Positions 46,654-55,524 of a stretch of DNA of 64,000 nt are shown one piece after another. This DNA comes from Bacteroidota bacterium. GTDB taxonomy: Bacteria > Bacteroidota > Bacteroidia > Bacteroidales > JAAUTT01. The notes under the pieces were generated by a model. It searched no databases. It saw only the letters and a program-made list of their open reading frames with translations, and was not told the DNA's origin. The position numbers and the translations under genes are program-made. The DNA lies in NCBI GenBank assembly GCA_030706405.1, contig JAUZOO010000002.1, forward strand, positions 253,167 to 317,166, given 5' to 3'. The first letter of the stretch is position 1, and every line of letters starts with the position of its first letter.

Positions 46654-48933
46654 ATGAATAAACTTGACTCCGCAAATCTTTCCAAACACCTTTCTTTTTA
46701 CGGTTCAATCATTGGATTATCAATTCTTTCTGCAGGATATTTCTGGGGATTAATACATTATAGTTATCCCTTTAGCTTTGAAGGAATTGGAATGTTACAT
46801 AAACAGTTCCCGGCGCTTTTGGTGTTTGATCTGATTCCTGTTGTATTAATGTTTTGGGGAGTTAGTTTGGGCCGCAAACTTGGAGGATATTTAGAAAATA
46901 CATATAGCCTGCTTAATAAGGAAACCGAACAATCACAAAAAATTTGGACGTTTACCAATAACTTGATTAACGATCATCTTGATGCCGATTACGAACTCCA
47001 ATCCGAAAATGATAAATTGGGAAAGTCGCTTATTAACCTTCGGGATAATTTGAAAAACAATAAGTTAACTGAAAATAAAAGACGACAGGAAGACGAACAA
47101 AGGAATTGGGTGGCAGAAGGGTTAGCTAAGTTTAGTGAGATATTAAGACAAAATAACGATGATGTTAAGGAATTGTCGTTTAATATTATAAGTAATCTTG
47201 TTAAGTATATGCAGGCCAATCAGGGCGGATTCTTCATTCTTAATGACGATGGCACTGAAAAACATTTTGAGATGACAGCCTGTTATGCTTATGATCGTAA
47301 AAAATTTGCCGATCGTCGGGTTGAATGGGGGGATGGATTAATTGGAACTTGCGCTCTTGAGAAAAAAACGATCCATCTGACGAATATCCCCGAGAATTAC
47401 GTTCATATTACTTCCGGATTGGGAAAATCTACCCCAAGTAGCCTTATTATTGTTCCTTTATTGATAAACGACGATATTCATGGCGTATTGGAAATTGCAT
47501 CATTTAAGAAATTTGGAAAAGTCGAAATTGAATTTGTTGAAAAAATTGCTGAAAGTATAGCCTCAACAATATCTACTGTTAAAATAAATATGCGAACCTC
47601 GTTACTTTTGAGAGAATCGCAGGAACAGGCTGAAATACTTGCAACACAGGAAGAACAGATGCGGCAGAATATGGAAGAACTTCAGGCTACACAAGAAGAA
47701 GCTGCACGTCAGAATGAGAAGTTTATCACTTTTGCTAATTCGGTAAACCATACGTTGATTCGGGCAGAATTTCTCCCTGATGGAACTCTTATCTATGCCA
47801 ATAATAAATTTATTAATAAACTTGGATATAGTGATAATAAAGATGTAGATGGAAAGCAGATTTTTATATTTATAAATACAAAAGACCGCGAATGGTTCGA
47901 TAATATCTGGCAAAGCCTTATTCATGGCTCGGAGCATTTTGAGGGAGATGTAAAGCTGCTAACCAAGCAAAATAAGGATTTGTGGACTATGGCCACATTT
48001 ACCTGCGTTAAAAAGAATGGCATGGTCGAACGAGTCCTCTTTCTTGCCATAGACACTACTGATCAGAAAAAACAAAGTCTTGATTTTGAAGCACAAATTG
48101 AAGCACTTAACCGTTCTAGCCTGAAAGCTGAGTTTACTTCTGAAGGCGATACAATCGACTGTAATGAACGGTTTCTTTCTACCATGGAACATAGTATGGA
48201 TACTATTTCGAATAAAACTATTTTTGACCTGATGCCTCGCGATGAGATCAATAGTTTTCGGGATATATGGGAAAATGTGATTGCCGGTCATTCTTTTCAG
48301 GGACAGCTTAAGCACGTTACCAAAAATGGAGACGAAAAATGGTTCCGGTGTACTCTAAGTGCGGTAAACGACATGTATGGGGACGTAAACAAAATCATTT
48401 ATATTTCCAATGAAAATACAAAGGAGAAAATCATGGAAATGGAGGCTCAACGCCAAAATAACCAGCTAAAGATACAAGAAGAACAACTACGGCAGGCAGG
48501 TGCAGAGTTAAGTCGAAAGCTTGAAAAGGCTAAAGCTGAAATGGAACTTCAATATAAAGAAGTTGAAAAGGTTAAAGTGAGAAATGAACGCACACTCGAA
48601 GGCGCTCTTGATGCTATTGTTACTATCAATGAAGAGGGCAGGATAGAGTTTTTTAATAAAGCTGCCGAAGATTTATGGGGAATTTCACGTAGGGAGATTT
48701 TAGGAATGAATATTCGTACCTTATTCTCCGAAGAAAATATTAAAACAGACGATTTTATTTCAGCGTTGGTAACCCCTCAAGCCGAAAAGTTTATAGGACA
48801 ACGGCGTGAAGTTAAAATTACAACTAGTGGTGGATTTGATTCACCCGTTTTAATGCTTCTTTCTCATGCTAAAGTCGAGGATGAAAATACATATACCGCG
48901 TTTATACAAAACATTGAAGTGGAATTGTTTTAA
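46654..48933 (+). CDS. Membrane GAF-PAS-PAS-PAS sensor without output domain
   Basis: This 759-aa protein has two transmembrane helices (about 13-34 and 53-72), then a coiled linker (80-150). A GAF domain follows at about 155-310 (GGFFILNDDG, GDGLIGTCALEKKTIHL, IVPLLINDDIHGVLEI), and a helical linker of the type found before PAS domains in receptors (EEQMRQNMEELQATQEE). PAS domains lie at about 355-470 and 480-592, a second coiled coil at 595-648 and a third PAS at 649-755. It stops there, with no methyl-accepting, kinase or cyclase domain. The last residues are IQNIEVELF. It is the only membrane-bound sensor in the cluster and so the best candidate for its input. Confidence 0.88.
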   Translation: MNKLDSANLSKHLSFYGSIIGLSILSAGYFWGLIHYSYPFSFEGIGMLHKQFPALLVFDLIPVVLMFWGVSLGRKLGGYLENTYSLLNKETEQSQKIWTFTNNLINDHLDADYELQSENDKLGKSLINLRDNLKNNKLTENKRRQEDEQRNWVAEGLAKFSEILRQNNDDVKELSFNIISNLVKYMQANQGGFFILNDDGTEKHFEMTACYAYDRKKFADRRVEWGDGLIGTCALEKKTIHLTNIPENYVHITSGLGKSTPSSLIIVPLLINDDIHGVLEIASFKKFGKVEIEFVEKIAESIASTISTVKINMRTSLLLRESQEQAEILATQEEQMRQNMEELQATQEEAARQNEKFITFANSVNHTLIRAEFLPDGTLIYANNKFINKLGYSDNKDVDGKQIFIFINTKDREWFDNIWQSLIHGSEHFEGDVKLLTKQNKDLWTMATFTCVKKNGMVERVLFLAIDTTDQKKQSLDFEAQIEALNRSSLKAEFTSEGDTIDCNERFLSTMEHSMDTISNKTIFDLMPRDEINSFRDIWENVIAGHSFQGQLKHVTKNGDEKWFRCTLSAVNDMYGDVNKIIYISNENTKEKIMEMEAQRQNNQLKIQEEQLRQAGAELSRKLEKAKAEMELQYKEVEKVKVRNERTLEGALDAIVTINEEGRIEFFNKAAEDLWGISRREILGMNIRTLFSEENIKTDDFISALVTPQAEKFIGQRREVKITTSGGFDSPVLMLLSHAKVEDENTYTAFIQNIEVELF

Positions 48934-49021
48934 TTGAATTCCAAAATATTGTATTATATCACATAAATAATTACATTTGTTAATATTCGGTATTAATTGA
49001 TTATTAACTTTCAATGTTTAT

Positions 49022-50281
49022 ATGAAAATGGGCGAATTTACCCCTAATTCCGATCCCCAACAGCGCATTTTTGAATTAGAAGCAGAGGTTAAAAAACTCG
49101 AAAAAGAACTTTCTAAAGCTCAGGAGAAAAATCAAAATTTTGATAAATTAAGGTCAGCATTTTTGGCAAACATGTCGCATGCGGTGCGAACCCCAATGAA
49201 TGCTATTATTGGCTTTTCCGAATTAATTGGAATGGAAAATATTTCTATGGCCAAGAAAATTGAATTTATCAGGATTATTAATGAAAAAGGACATCAACTT
49301 TTAGCACTGATCGATGATATTATCGAAGCTGCTAAATTAGAAGGAGGACGAGTTGAGTTTGTAGTTGGTCCGATAATTATTGATGAATTTTTAAATGATA
49401 TTTTTTCCTCAACACTTTTAAAAAAACTAAAAGCCGGAAAAGATTTTGTGGAATTGATTCTTGAGAAGAATTCACAGGAAGAATACGGGCAGATCCAAGC
49501 AGACCCGGGACGGCTTCAACAGGTAATTAATAATCTTTTATCGTTTTCAATTCAGAGCACAAGTAAGGGGAGTATTAAATTTGGCTATACAATTAAAGAC
49601 CCTAAAGTTATAGAATTCTTTGTAAAAGATACAGGAACAGGTCTTAATAAAGACGATCAAAAATTAGTGTTTAATTATTTCTGGCAGTTTGAAGATGTTT
49701 TTTATCAAAGGCTTACTGGAAATGGATTGGAGCTTACTATTGCTGGTAAACTTGTAGAGATGATGGGTGGAAAAATATGGGTAAATTCGGAACCTGATAC
49801 CGGCACCGAATTTTATTTTACTTTACCCATTATAAGACCAAGTAGGGCTGGAAGAATGTCAGGATTGAGGGGAACCGAGAAAAATATAAATGAAAAAACT
49901 GAACCGGTATGGAAAAATAAGGTGATTCTTGTAGTTGAAGATGATCCTATTAATTTTCAGTTTATAGAGGCTTTACTAGAGAAGACGCAGGTGCGGATAC
50001 TTCATGCAGAAAATGGTAATCAGGCTTTGGAGTTAATCTTAAGTATCAATAAAGTAGATTTGATTCTTATGGACATTAAACTTCCTGAAAAAAGCGGTTA
50101 TGAGGTTACACGTGAAATTAAGAATATTCGAAAAGAGATACCCATAATAGCCCTGACCGCTTTTGCCGTTAACGAAATCAGAAATAAATGCCTGAGTGCC
50201 GGATGCGAGGACGTAATATCTAAGCCTGTAGAAATTGAACCTTTTCTAAAGATTGTTAATCAGTATCTTGAAGATAAATGA
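49022..50281 (+). CDS. Hybrid histidine kinase with altered ATP-binding motifs
   Basis: This 419-aa soluble protein starts with a coiled coil (15-45). The HisKA domain keeps its phospho-His (H53 in LANMSHAVRTPMNAII). The ATPase domain is degenerate: the N box reads NLLSFSIQST (Asn-Ala-x-Lys lost, confirmed by codons at 49528-49557), and G2 reads GNGLEL. The C-terminal receiver (300-419) is normal: VILVVEDDPINFQFIEALL, LILMDIKLPEKSG (D351), IIALTAFA, and VISKPVEI. It may accept rather than generate phosphate, or serve as a scaffold. It is the last gene of the cluster, before a strong terminator. Confidence 0.9.
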   Translation: MKMGEFTPNSDPQQRIFELEAEVKKLEKELSKAQEKNQNFDKLRSAFLANMSHAVRTPMNAIIGFSELIGMENISMAKKIEFIRIINEKGHQLLALIDDIIEAAKLEGGRVEFVVGPIIIDEFLNDIFSSTLLKKLKAGKDFVELILEKNSQEEYGQIQADPGRLQQVINNLLSFSIQSTSKGSIKFGYTIKDPKVIEFFVKDTGTGLNKDDQKLVFNYFWQFEDVFYQRLTGNGLELTIAGKLVEMMGGKIWVNSEPDTGTEFYFTLPIIRPSRAGRMSGLRGTEKNINEKTEPVWKNKVILVVEDDPINFQFIEALLEKTQVRILHAENGNQALELILSINKVDLILMDIKLPEKSGYEVTREIKNIRKEIPIIALTAFAVNEIRNKCLSAGCEDVISKPVEIEPFLKIVNQYLEDK

Positions 50282-50300
50282 ACCACGATATTGTACATAT

Positions 50301-50329
50301 AAGAAAAGCACCTCATGGGTGCTTTTCTT
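50301..50329. terminator. Bidirectional terminator closing the chemosensory cluster
   Basis: AAGAAAAGCACC (50301-50312) pairs with GGTGCTTTTCTT (50318-50329) around a 5-base loop, between the convergent hybrid-kinase and FKBP genes. Confidence 0.92.
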
Positions 50330-50349
50330 AATATTATCGAAAGAGATTA

Positions 50350-50901
50350 TTAGTTACATCCTCCACCGCAGCAACCTTCATCGCTGCTACAATCGCTATT
50401 GCAACCTTCACCACAACCTCCTGCAGCATGAATGTGACCATGTTCCAGTTCTTCTGCCGAAGCTTCACGAACTTCAACAACAGAGCCCTTGAAAGAGAGG
50501 TCATCTCCGGCTAAAGGATGATTAAAATCCATTGTAATGGTTTCAGCATTAACTGCAACAACTACACCGTTGAGACGGTTTCCTTCTCCATCCATCATTG
50601 GGATAGCGTTACCTTCTTTTACCATTTCATTGTCAAATTCTCCATCAATTTCGAAAACTGATTTGGGAATTTCAACTACAGCATCTTCAGTAGCAAGTCC
50701 ATAAGCGTCTTCACTTTTTAATTCAAAACTGAAAGCATCGCCAACTTTTAAGCCACTGATATTTGCTTCAAATTTAGGCAGTAATGCCCCTGTTCCATAT
50801 ATGAATGTTAAAGGTCTGTCTTCGTTTAAAGATTCGATAACTTCGCCATCCACCTGTAGTTCATAAACCAATGAAACTACTTTGTTTTTTTCGATTACCA
50901 T
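50350..50901 (-). CDS. slyD: FKBP-type peptidyl-prolyl isomerase, SlyD type, with metal-binding tail
   Basis: This 183-aa protein starts at ATG 50901 (a TTG at 50913 would add four residues). The split FKBP/IF fold of SlyD is visible: EKNKVVSLVYELQVDGEVIE, PLTFIYGTGALLPKFEANIS, GLKVGDAFSFELKSEDAYGL, and the flap VDFNHPLAGDDLSFKGSVVE-like stretch (MDFNHPLAG). The C-terminus is rich in His, Cys and Asp (EHGHIHAAGGCGEGC onward, ten Cys or so), as in SlyD proteins that bind nickel. It catalyses proline isomerisation and chaperoning in the cytosol. No hydrogenase gene is nearby. Confidence 0.93.
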   Translation of the reverse strand: MVIEKNKVVSLVYELQVDGEVIESLNEDRPLTFIYGTGALLPKFEANISGLKVGDAFSFELKSEDAYGLATEDAVVEIPKSVFEIDGEFDNEMVKEGNAIPMMDGEGNRLNGVVVAVNAETITMDFNHPLAGDDLSFKGSVVEVREASAEELEHGHIHAAGGCGEGCNSDCSSDEGCCGGGCN

Positions 50902-51171
50902 ATTATTCTCCAAATAATTATTTAATGGGGCAAAGTAAAGCTAATTAGTTGACTATGCCAAATCTTTTTTCGGTAAAGATTAGTCCTAAAAGGCTGAATA
51001 TATGTGTGTTTTGTATATTTTAACAATATGAGATAGAAGATATTAAGCTTTTGTTGCAAGAATTCTCCCAATAATTAAGCTTTTTCCGGTTTAAAAATTA
51101 GTTTATATGAATTTAAAAAACGAAATTTGTTATATAGTTTATAAACTTTAATTCTTTAATTCTTTTTTTTT

Positions 51172-51372
51172 ATGAAAGGCAAAGTAAAATGGTTTGATTC
51201 CGCCAAAGGGTACGGTTTCATACACACAGATGAAGGTAAAGATGTATTTGTACATTACACCGGAATCGAACGTGAAGGTTTCAAAGCCCTTGAACAAGGT
51301 CAGGAAGTTGAATTTGAAATCACTGACGGAAAACGTGGGCCTCAAGCAGTAAAGGTAAACTTAGTTGAATAA
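51172..51372 (+). CDS. Cold-shock protein (CspA family)
   Basis: This 66-aa single cold-shock domain has RNP1 (KGYGFIHT) and RNP2 (DVFVHYTGI), which bind single-stranded RNA and DNA. The length and the opening [16 protein letters not shown] are canonical. The 270-bp AT-rich region before it, with a long T-tract just ahead of the ATG, would allow the long leader typical of csp mRNAs. I see no certain promoter there. A weak hairpin follows the gene. Confidence 0.96.
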   Translation: MKGKVKWFDSAKGYGFIHTDEGKDVFVHYTGIEREGFKALEQGQEVEFEITDGKRGPQAVKVNLVE

Positions 51373-51424
51373 GTATTCATCACTATATAAGAAATTATCC
51401 TTATTTTGCTTGTAATAGTTAAAG

Positions 51425-51452
51425 TGCTCCGGGAACGGGGCATTTTATTTTT
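51425..51452 (+). terminator. Terminator of the csp gene
   Basis: TGCTCC (51425-51430) pairs with GGGGCA (51437-51442; one G-U pair) and is followed by a T-rich run. Confidence 0.65.
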
Positions 51453-51467
51453 ATAAAACTTCAGTTT

Positions 51468-52175
51468 ATGAATGTTATTGTTACTGGAGCCAGCAGAGGC
51501 ATTGGATACCATACCGTTCTGGCACTGGCTAAGGCTGGAGCCAGCAAGATTATAGGGATATCGCGTAATTATAAACAATTATGTCAGTTAAAAGAGGAAT
51601 GTAGTCAATTTTCTGCGGTAGAATTTATTCCGCTTGCATTTGATTTTCAGCATATTTATACGAATGAGCCTCAATTGACCAGCCTGATTAAAAAAAACGT
51701 CGACCGTATTGATATCCTTATTAATAATGCTGGAACTATAGTAAATAAGCCTTTTGAGCAGATCTCATCCGAAGAGATTAACCGAATTTTAACCACAAAT
51801 TATACAGCGCCATCAGTATTAATTAAAAGTTTACTGCCTTTATTAAAGGTTGGTAAAGCCCATGTTATCAATATTACGAGCATGGGTGGAGTTCAGGGAA
51901 GTGCTAAATTTAAAGGATTGTCGCATTATAGTGCGAGTAAAGCAGCTTTAGCTACGTTAACGGAGTGCTTGGCTGAAGAATTTAAAAATGAAGGTATTAT
52001 ATTTAATACCTTAGCTTTAGGAGCCGTCCAAACGGAAATGTTGGCGGAGGCTTTTCCGGGTTATAAAGCTCCGGTCACATCTGAACAAATGGGAGAGTTT
52101 ATTGCCAATTTTGCGATAAATGGAAAACGTTTCTTTAATGGTAAAATTATTCCGGTTTCGATATCGACTCCTTAA
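51468..52175 (+). CDS. Short-chain dehydrogenase/reductase
   Basis: This 235-aa protein has the SDR cofactor loop NVIVTGASRGIGYHTVLA (TGxxxGxG), the NNAG block (ILINNAGTIVNKP), catalytic Ser in NITSMGG, and Tyr-x3-Lys in SHYSASKAALA. The C-terminal GAVQTEMLAEAFPG is as in 3-oxoacyl-ACP reductase-like members. The substrate is unknown. The stop codon is 4 bp from the convergent butyrate kinase gene. Confidence 0.92.
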   Translation: MNVIVTGASRGIGYHTVLALAKAGASKIIGISRNYKQLCQLKEECSQFSAVEFIPLAFDFQHIYTNEPQLTSLIKKNVDRIDILINNAGTIVNKPFEQISSEEINRILTTNYTAPSVLIKSLLPLLKVGKAHVINITSMGGVQGSAKFKGLSHYSASKAALATLTECLAEEFKNEGIIFNTLALGAVQTEMLAEAFPGYKAPVTSEQMGEFIANFAINGKRFFNGKIIPVSISTP

Positions 52176-52179
52176 TAAA

Positions 52180-53256
52180 TTAGTTGTATTCTTTGGGTTT
52201 TAGCTCATTTTTTAATACCATTAATGCATTCATTGCCAGGGCTTCCATCTCATATTCACCAGGAAAGACTAACACTTTAGATATAAAAGATACGTGTTTA
52301 GTGATATAATCTGTAATCTTTTTATTATAGGCTAGACCTCCGGTAAGTAAAATGGCATCAATTTTTCCTTCTAACACGGCTGCCGATGCACCTATATATT
52401 TGGAAACCTGATAGCACAGAGCTTCTTGTATAAGTAACGCCTTTTTATTTTTGTTTTCGGCCATTATGGACACTTTACGGGCATCATTTGTGCCTAGCCA
52501 TGCAATATACCCACCTTCTCCGGAAACCATTTTTTTAAGCGCCGGATAATCGTATTTTCCGCTAAAACAAGTGTTGATAACATCTCCAATAGGTAAGGTT
52601 CCACTTCTTTCCGGAGACATAGGACCTTCCCCGTCAAGTCCTTGATTTACATCTATAACTCTTCCTTTATGGTGAGTGCCTATAGTAATTCCTCCGCCTA
52701 AATGAGCAACAATAAGGTTTAAATCTTCGTATCTCCGATGAATGGATTGGGCATAAAATCGAGCAACAGCTTTTTGGTTCAGTGCATGAAAAATTGATTT
52801 CCGGGTAAAGAGAGGGTGCCCGGTAATTCTGGCAACATCCTGCATTTCATCGACTACAATAGGGTCAGCAATAAAGGCTTGGGTATGGGGAATTAAATGA
52901 GTCAGTTCATCGGCTATTAAGCCTCCTAAATTACTGGCATGTGATCCGTTAAATTCATTTTTAAGATCTTCCTTCATCCGTTCATTTACCCGATAAACAC
53001 CAGATTCTATGGGCTTAAGAAGTCCGCCCCGACCTATAATAATGTTTATTTTTAAAAGCTCAATACCAGAAAGATTTAATTCTTTGATTATTATACTTTT
53101 TCTATATTCGAGTTGCTCTAAAATACCATTAAAGGATTTTAAATTTTCAATGCTATGACTGATGCATTTTAAAAATATTTGCTGTGCATTCTCAAATACG
53201 GCAATTTTGGTTGATGTTGAACCTGGGTTTATTACAAGGATTCCAAATGTTTCCAT
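52180..53256 (-). CDS. buk: Butyrate kinase
   Basis: This 358-aa protein is a member of the acetate-kinase/Hsp70/actin superfamily in the butyrate kinase branch. Visible are ILVINPGSTSTKIAVFEN (phosphate 1), IIGRGGLLKPIESGVYRV, IVAHLGGGITIGTHHKGR, DGEGPMSPERSGTLP (butyrate kinase signature), and ILLTGGLAYNKKI (adenosine). It converts butyryl phosphate plus ADP to butyrate plus ATP. It lies 5 bp after ptb on the same strand, so the two enzymes act in sequence. Branched-chain acyl-phosphates are possible substrates too. Confidence 0.96.
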   Translation of the reverse strand: METFGILVINPGSTSTKIAVFENAQQIFLKCISHSIENLKSFNGILEQLEYRKSIIIKELNLSGIELLKINIIIGRGGLLKPIESGVYRVNERMKEDLKNEFNGSHASNLGGLIADELTHLIPHTQAFIADPIVVDEMQDVARITGHPLFTRKSIFHALNQKAVARFYAQSIHRRYEDLNLIVAHLGGGITIGTHHKGRVIDVNQGLDGEGPMSPERSGTLPIGDVINTCFSGKYDYPALKKMVSGEGGYIAWLGTNDARKVSIMAENKNKKALLIQEALCYQVSKYIGASAAVLEGKIDAILLTGGLAYNKKITDYITKHVSFISKVLVFPGEYEMEALAMNALMVLKNELKPKEYN

Positions 53257-53261
53257 GAAGT

Positions 53262-54155
53262 CTATTCTAATGCAGCTGCAAGGGCTATTGACATGAATTT
53301 ACTTTGCTCAGAAGTGGCGCGTGAAGTTAATACCACCGGCACCTTCGCACCTGTTATTATGGAAGCCGCCAAGGCATCATTCATAAATACCAATGACTTG
53401 TAGAGAATATTTCCGCTGTTAAGTTCCGGAACAATGAGAATATCGGCGTCTCCGGCAATTTCGCTATCAATTCCTTTGTGCTTGCAGGCTTTCGCCGATA
53501 ATGCATTATCCAGAGCCAACGGACCGTCGATGATACACCCTGTAATTTGTTTACGTTTGTTCATTACAGTTAACATAGCGGCATGTATTGACGCTTCGAT
53601 TTTTTCACTGACGGTTTCGGCAGGAGCTAGAATAGCAACTTTGGGGGTTGAAATGCCCAGTTTGTGCATTACGTCTACTGCATTGGTAATAATGCTGATT
53701 TTTTCGTTGAATGTAGGAGCTATAATCATCGCTCCGTCCGACAAACCAAAGAGCTTATGATAGTATTTACTTTCGAATAATGAAAAATGGCTTATAGTTT
53801 TATTCCGACGAAGCCCATTTTCTTTGTCAAGAATCGCTTTTAACAGAGGAGCTGTGCCTACCAGCCCTTTCATGAGAATGTCGGCTTTGCCTTGTTTTAC
53901 TTTGCTCACTGCAATTTGGGCGGATATTTCACTGTCTGGTTCGTTGATTATTTCAAACCCATTAATGTTAAAATTTAGTTGAGAGCATATCTCTGTTATT
54001 TTTTCTTTATTACCAATAAGAATGGGAATGATAATCTTTTCGCTAAAAGCAAACTGAACCGACTTTAGAACAGAGATATCGTCAGCAGCTGCAACTGCCA
54101 GCCGTCGTACAGGTCTGGTTTTAGCCAGTTCTATTAATTCGGTAAGATGTTTCAT
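53262..54155 (-). CDS. ptb: Phosphate butyryltransferase
   Basis: This 297-aa protein belongs to the phosphate acyltransferase family: RRLAVAAADDISVLKSVQFA at the start, GKADILMKGLVGTAPLLKAI, KLGISTPKVAILAPAETVSE, and GCIIDGPLALDNALS followed by AGDADILIVPELNSGNILYK. It exchanges CoA for phosphate on butyryl-CoA to give butyryl phosphate for Buk. It is separated from ackA by a hairpin but directly precedes buk, so ptb-buk likely form one transcript. No butyryl-CoA dehydrogenase or thiolase is seen in the window. Confidence 0.96.
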   Translation of the reverse strand: MKHLTELIELAKTRPVRRLAVAAADDISVLKSVQFAFSEKIIIPILIGNKEKITEICSQLNFNINGFEIINEPDSEISAQIAVSKVKQGKADILMKGLVGTAPLLKAILDKENGLRRNKTISHFSLFESKYYHKLFGLSDGAMIIAPTFNEKISIITNAVDVMHKLGISTPKVAILAPAETVSEKIEASIHAAMLTVMNKRKQITGCIIDGPLALDNALSAKACKHKGIDSEIAGDADILIVPELNSGNILYKSLVFMNDALAASIITGAKVPVVLTSRATSEQSKFMSIALAAALE

Positions 54156-54176
54156 TTGACCTAATTAGTTAAAATG

Positions 54177-54218
54177 CAGAAGGTTGAATGGAATTATCAA
54201 TTTTCATTCAACCTTCTG
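54177..54218 (-). terminator. Hairpin between ackA and ptb
   Basis: A perfect 14-bp inverted repeat (54177-54190 / 54205-54218, core AGAAGGTTGAATG) has a short T-run on the minus strand. It may partly terminate the ackA transcript. Confidence 0.7.
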
Positions 54219-54250
54219 TAAATTACTAATAATCTGTCAATTTTGGATTA

Positions 54251-55462
54251 TTATTTAGTTCGGATTTTTTCAATGATTTCTTTTGTATCCTCTGCAATAA
54301 CGAGTTCTTCATTGGTAGGAACGATCAACAATTTTACTTTTGATTGATCGGCACTGATAATCTTTTCATCCCCTCTGACTCCTTTATTTTTTTCAGGATC
54401 AAAGATTAAACCCAAGTATTCAAAACCTTTTGAGATTTCAGCACGGGCTTCATCATCGTTTTCTCCAATTCCACCAGTAAATATCACAGCATCAACGCCT
54501 CCCATTACAGCAGCGTAAGCTCCAATATACTTGCGGATACGGTAATAGAACATTTCTAATCCTAATTTAGCCCGTTCGTTTCCTTCATTTTTAGCAGCTA
54601 CAATTTCGCGCATATCAGACGAAACTCCGGTAATTCCGAGCAACCCGCTATGCTTATTAATTAGCGTATTAGTAGTACTAATATCTAACTCTTCGCGAGT
54701 CATAAGGTAAGTTAATGCGCCTAAGTCCATATCTCCGCATCGGGTTCCCATGATCAGACCTTCCAGCGGGGTCATTCCCATCGAAGTATCAATTGATTTT
54801 CCATTCATGATAGCTGAAATCGAGCCTCCATTTCCAAGATGGCAAGTGATTATTTTAAGGTCTTTAAAATCGACTCCTAAAATTTCACCGGCACGTTTGG
54901 ATACATAACGGTGACTCGATCCATGAAATCCATAGCGACGAATGCCATATTTTTTGTAAAGTGAATATGGAAGCGCATACATGTAAGCATAATCGGGCAT
55001 AGTTTGATGGAAAGCGGTATCAAATGTTCCCACCTGAGCTACGTTAGGCAATAAAGCTTGCATGGCTTCGATACCTTTGAGGTTGGGTGGGTTATGGAGA
55101 GGTGCAAGCTCAATACATTCTTCCATTTCTTTGATTACTTCATTAGTAATCAATACACTTGTGTTGAATTTTTCACCACCATGAACAACGCGGTGACCAA
55201 CAGCATCTATCTCATCAAAACTTTTTAAACTCCCGTGTTTTGAGCTGATAAGTATTCCTAAAATATATTCAATACCAGTTTGATGGTCAAGTATATCACC
55301 TTCGAGACGGAGTTTGTCGCCGTCGTTACGTTCGTGCTTGATAAATGACCCGTGAAGTCCGATTTTTTCAACTACTCCTTTGGCAAGTACCTCTTTGGTA
55401 TTCATTTCGAAGAGTTGATATTTGATAGATGAACTTCCGCAGTTTAATACAATGATTTTCAT
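54251..55462 (-). CDS. ackA: Acetate kinase
   Basis: This 403-aa protein is a canonical acetate kinase. MKIIVLNCGSSSIKYQLFEM is the N-terminal phosphate loop. Also present are GHRVVHGGEKF, FDTAFHQTMP (catalytic Asp), YGFHGSSHRYV, CHLGNGGSISAIMNGKSIDT, MTPLEGLIMGTRCGDMD, and the adenosine motif IFTGGIGEND. It converts acetyl phosphate plus ADP to acetate plus ATP. It sits between the hydroxyacyl-CoA dehydrogenase and ptb genes, and works with Pta encoded 1.1 kb upstream on the same strand. Confidence 0.98.
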   Translation of the reverse strand: MKIIVLNCGSSSIKYQLFEMNTKEVLAKGVVEKIGLHGSFIKHERNDGDKLRLEGDILDHQTGIEYILGILISSKHGSLKSFDEIDAVGHRVVHGGEKFNTSVLITNEVIKEMEECIELAPLHNPPNLKGIEAMQALLPNVAQVGTFDTAFHQTMPDYAYMYALPYSLYKKYGIRRYGFHGSSHRYVSKRAGEILGVDFKDLKIITCHLGNGGSISAIMNGKSIDTSMGMTPLEGLIMGTRCGDMDLGALTYLMTREELDISTTNTLINKHSGLLGITGVSSDMREIVAAKNEGNERAKLGLEMFYYRIRKYIGAYAAVMGGVDAVIFTGGIGENDDEARAEISKGFEYLGLIFDPEKNKGVRGDEKIISADQSKVKLLIVPTNEELVIAEDTKEIIEKIRTK

Positions 55463-55524
55463 TATATAATGCTTTTATATTCTATTAATTTCGAATCCGA
55501 AACGGATCGTGTTGACTATGACAA

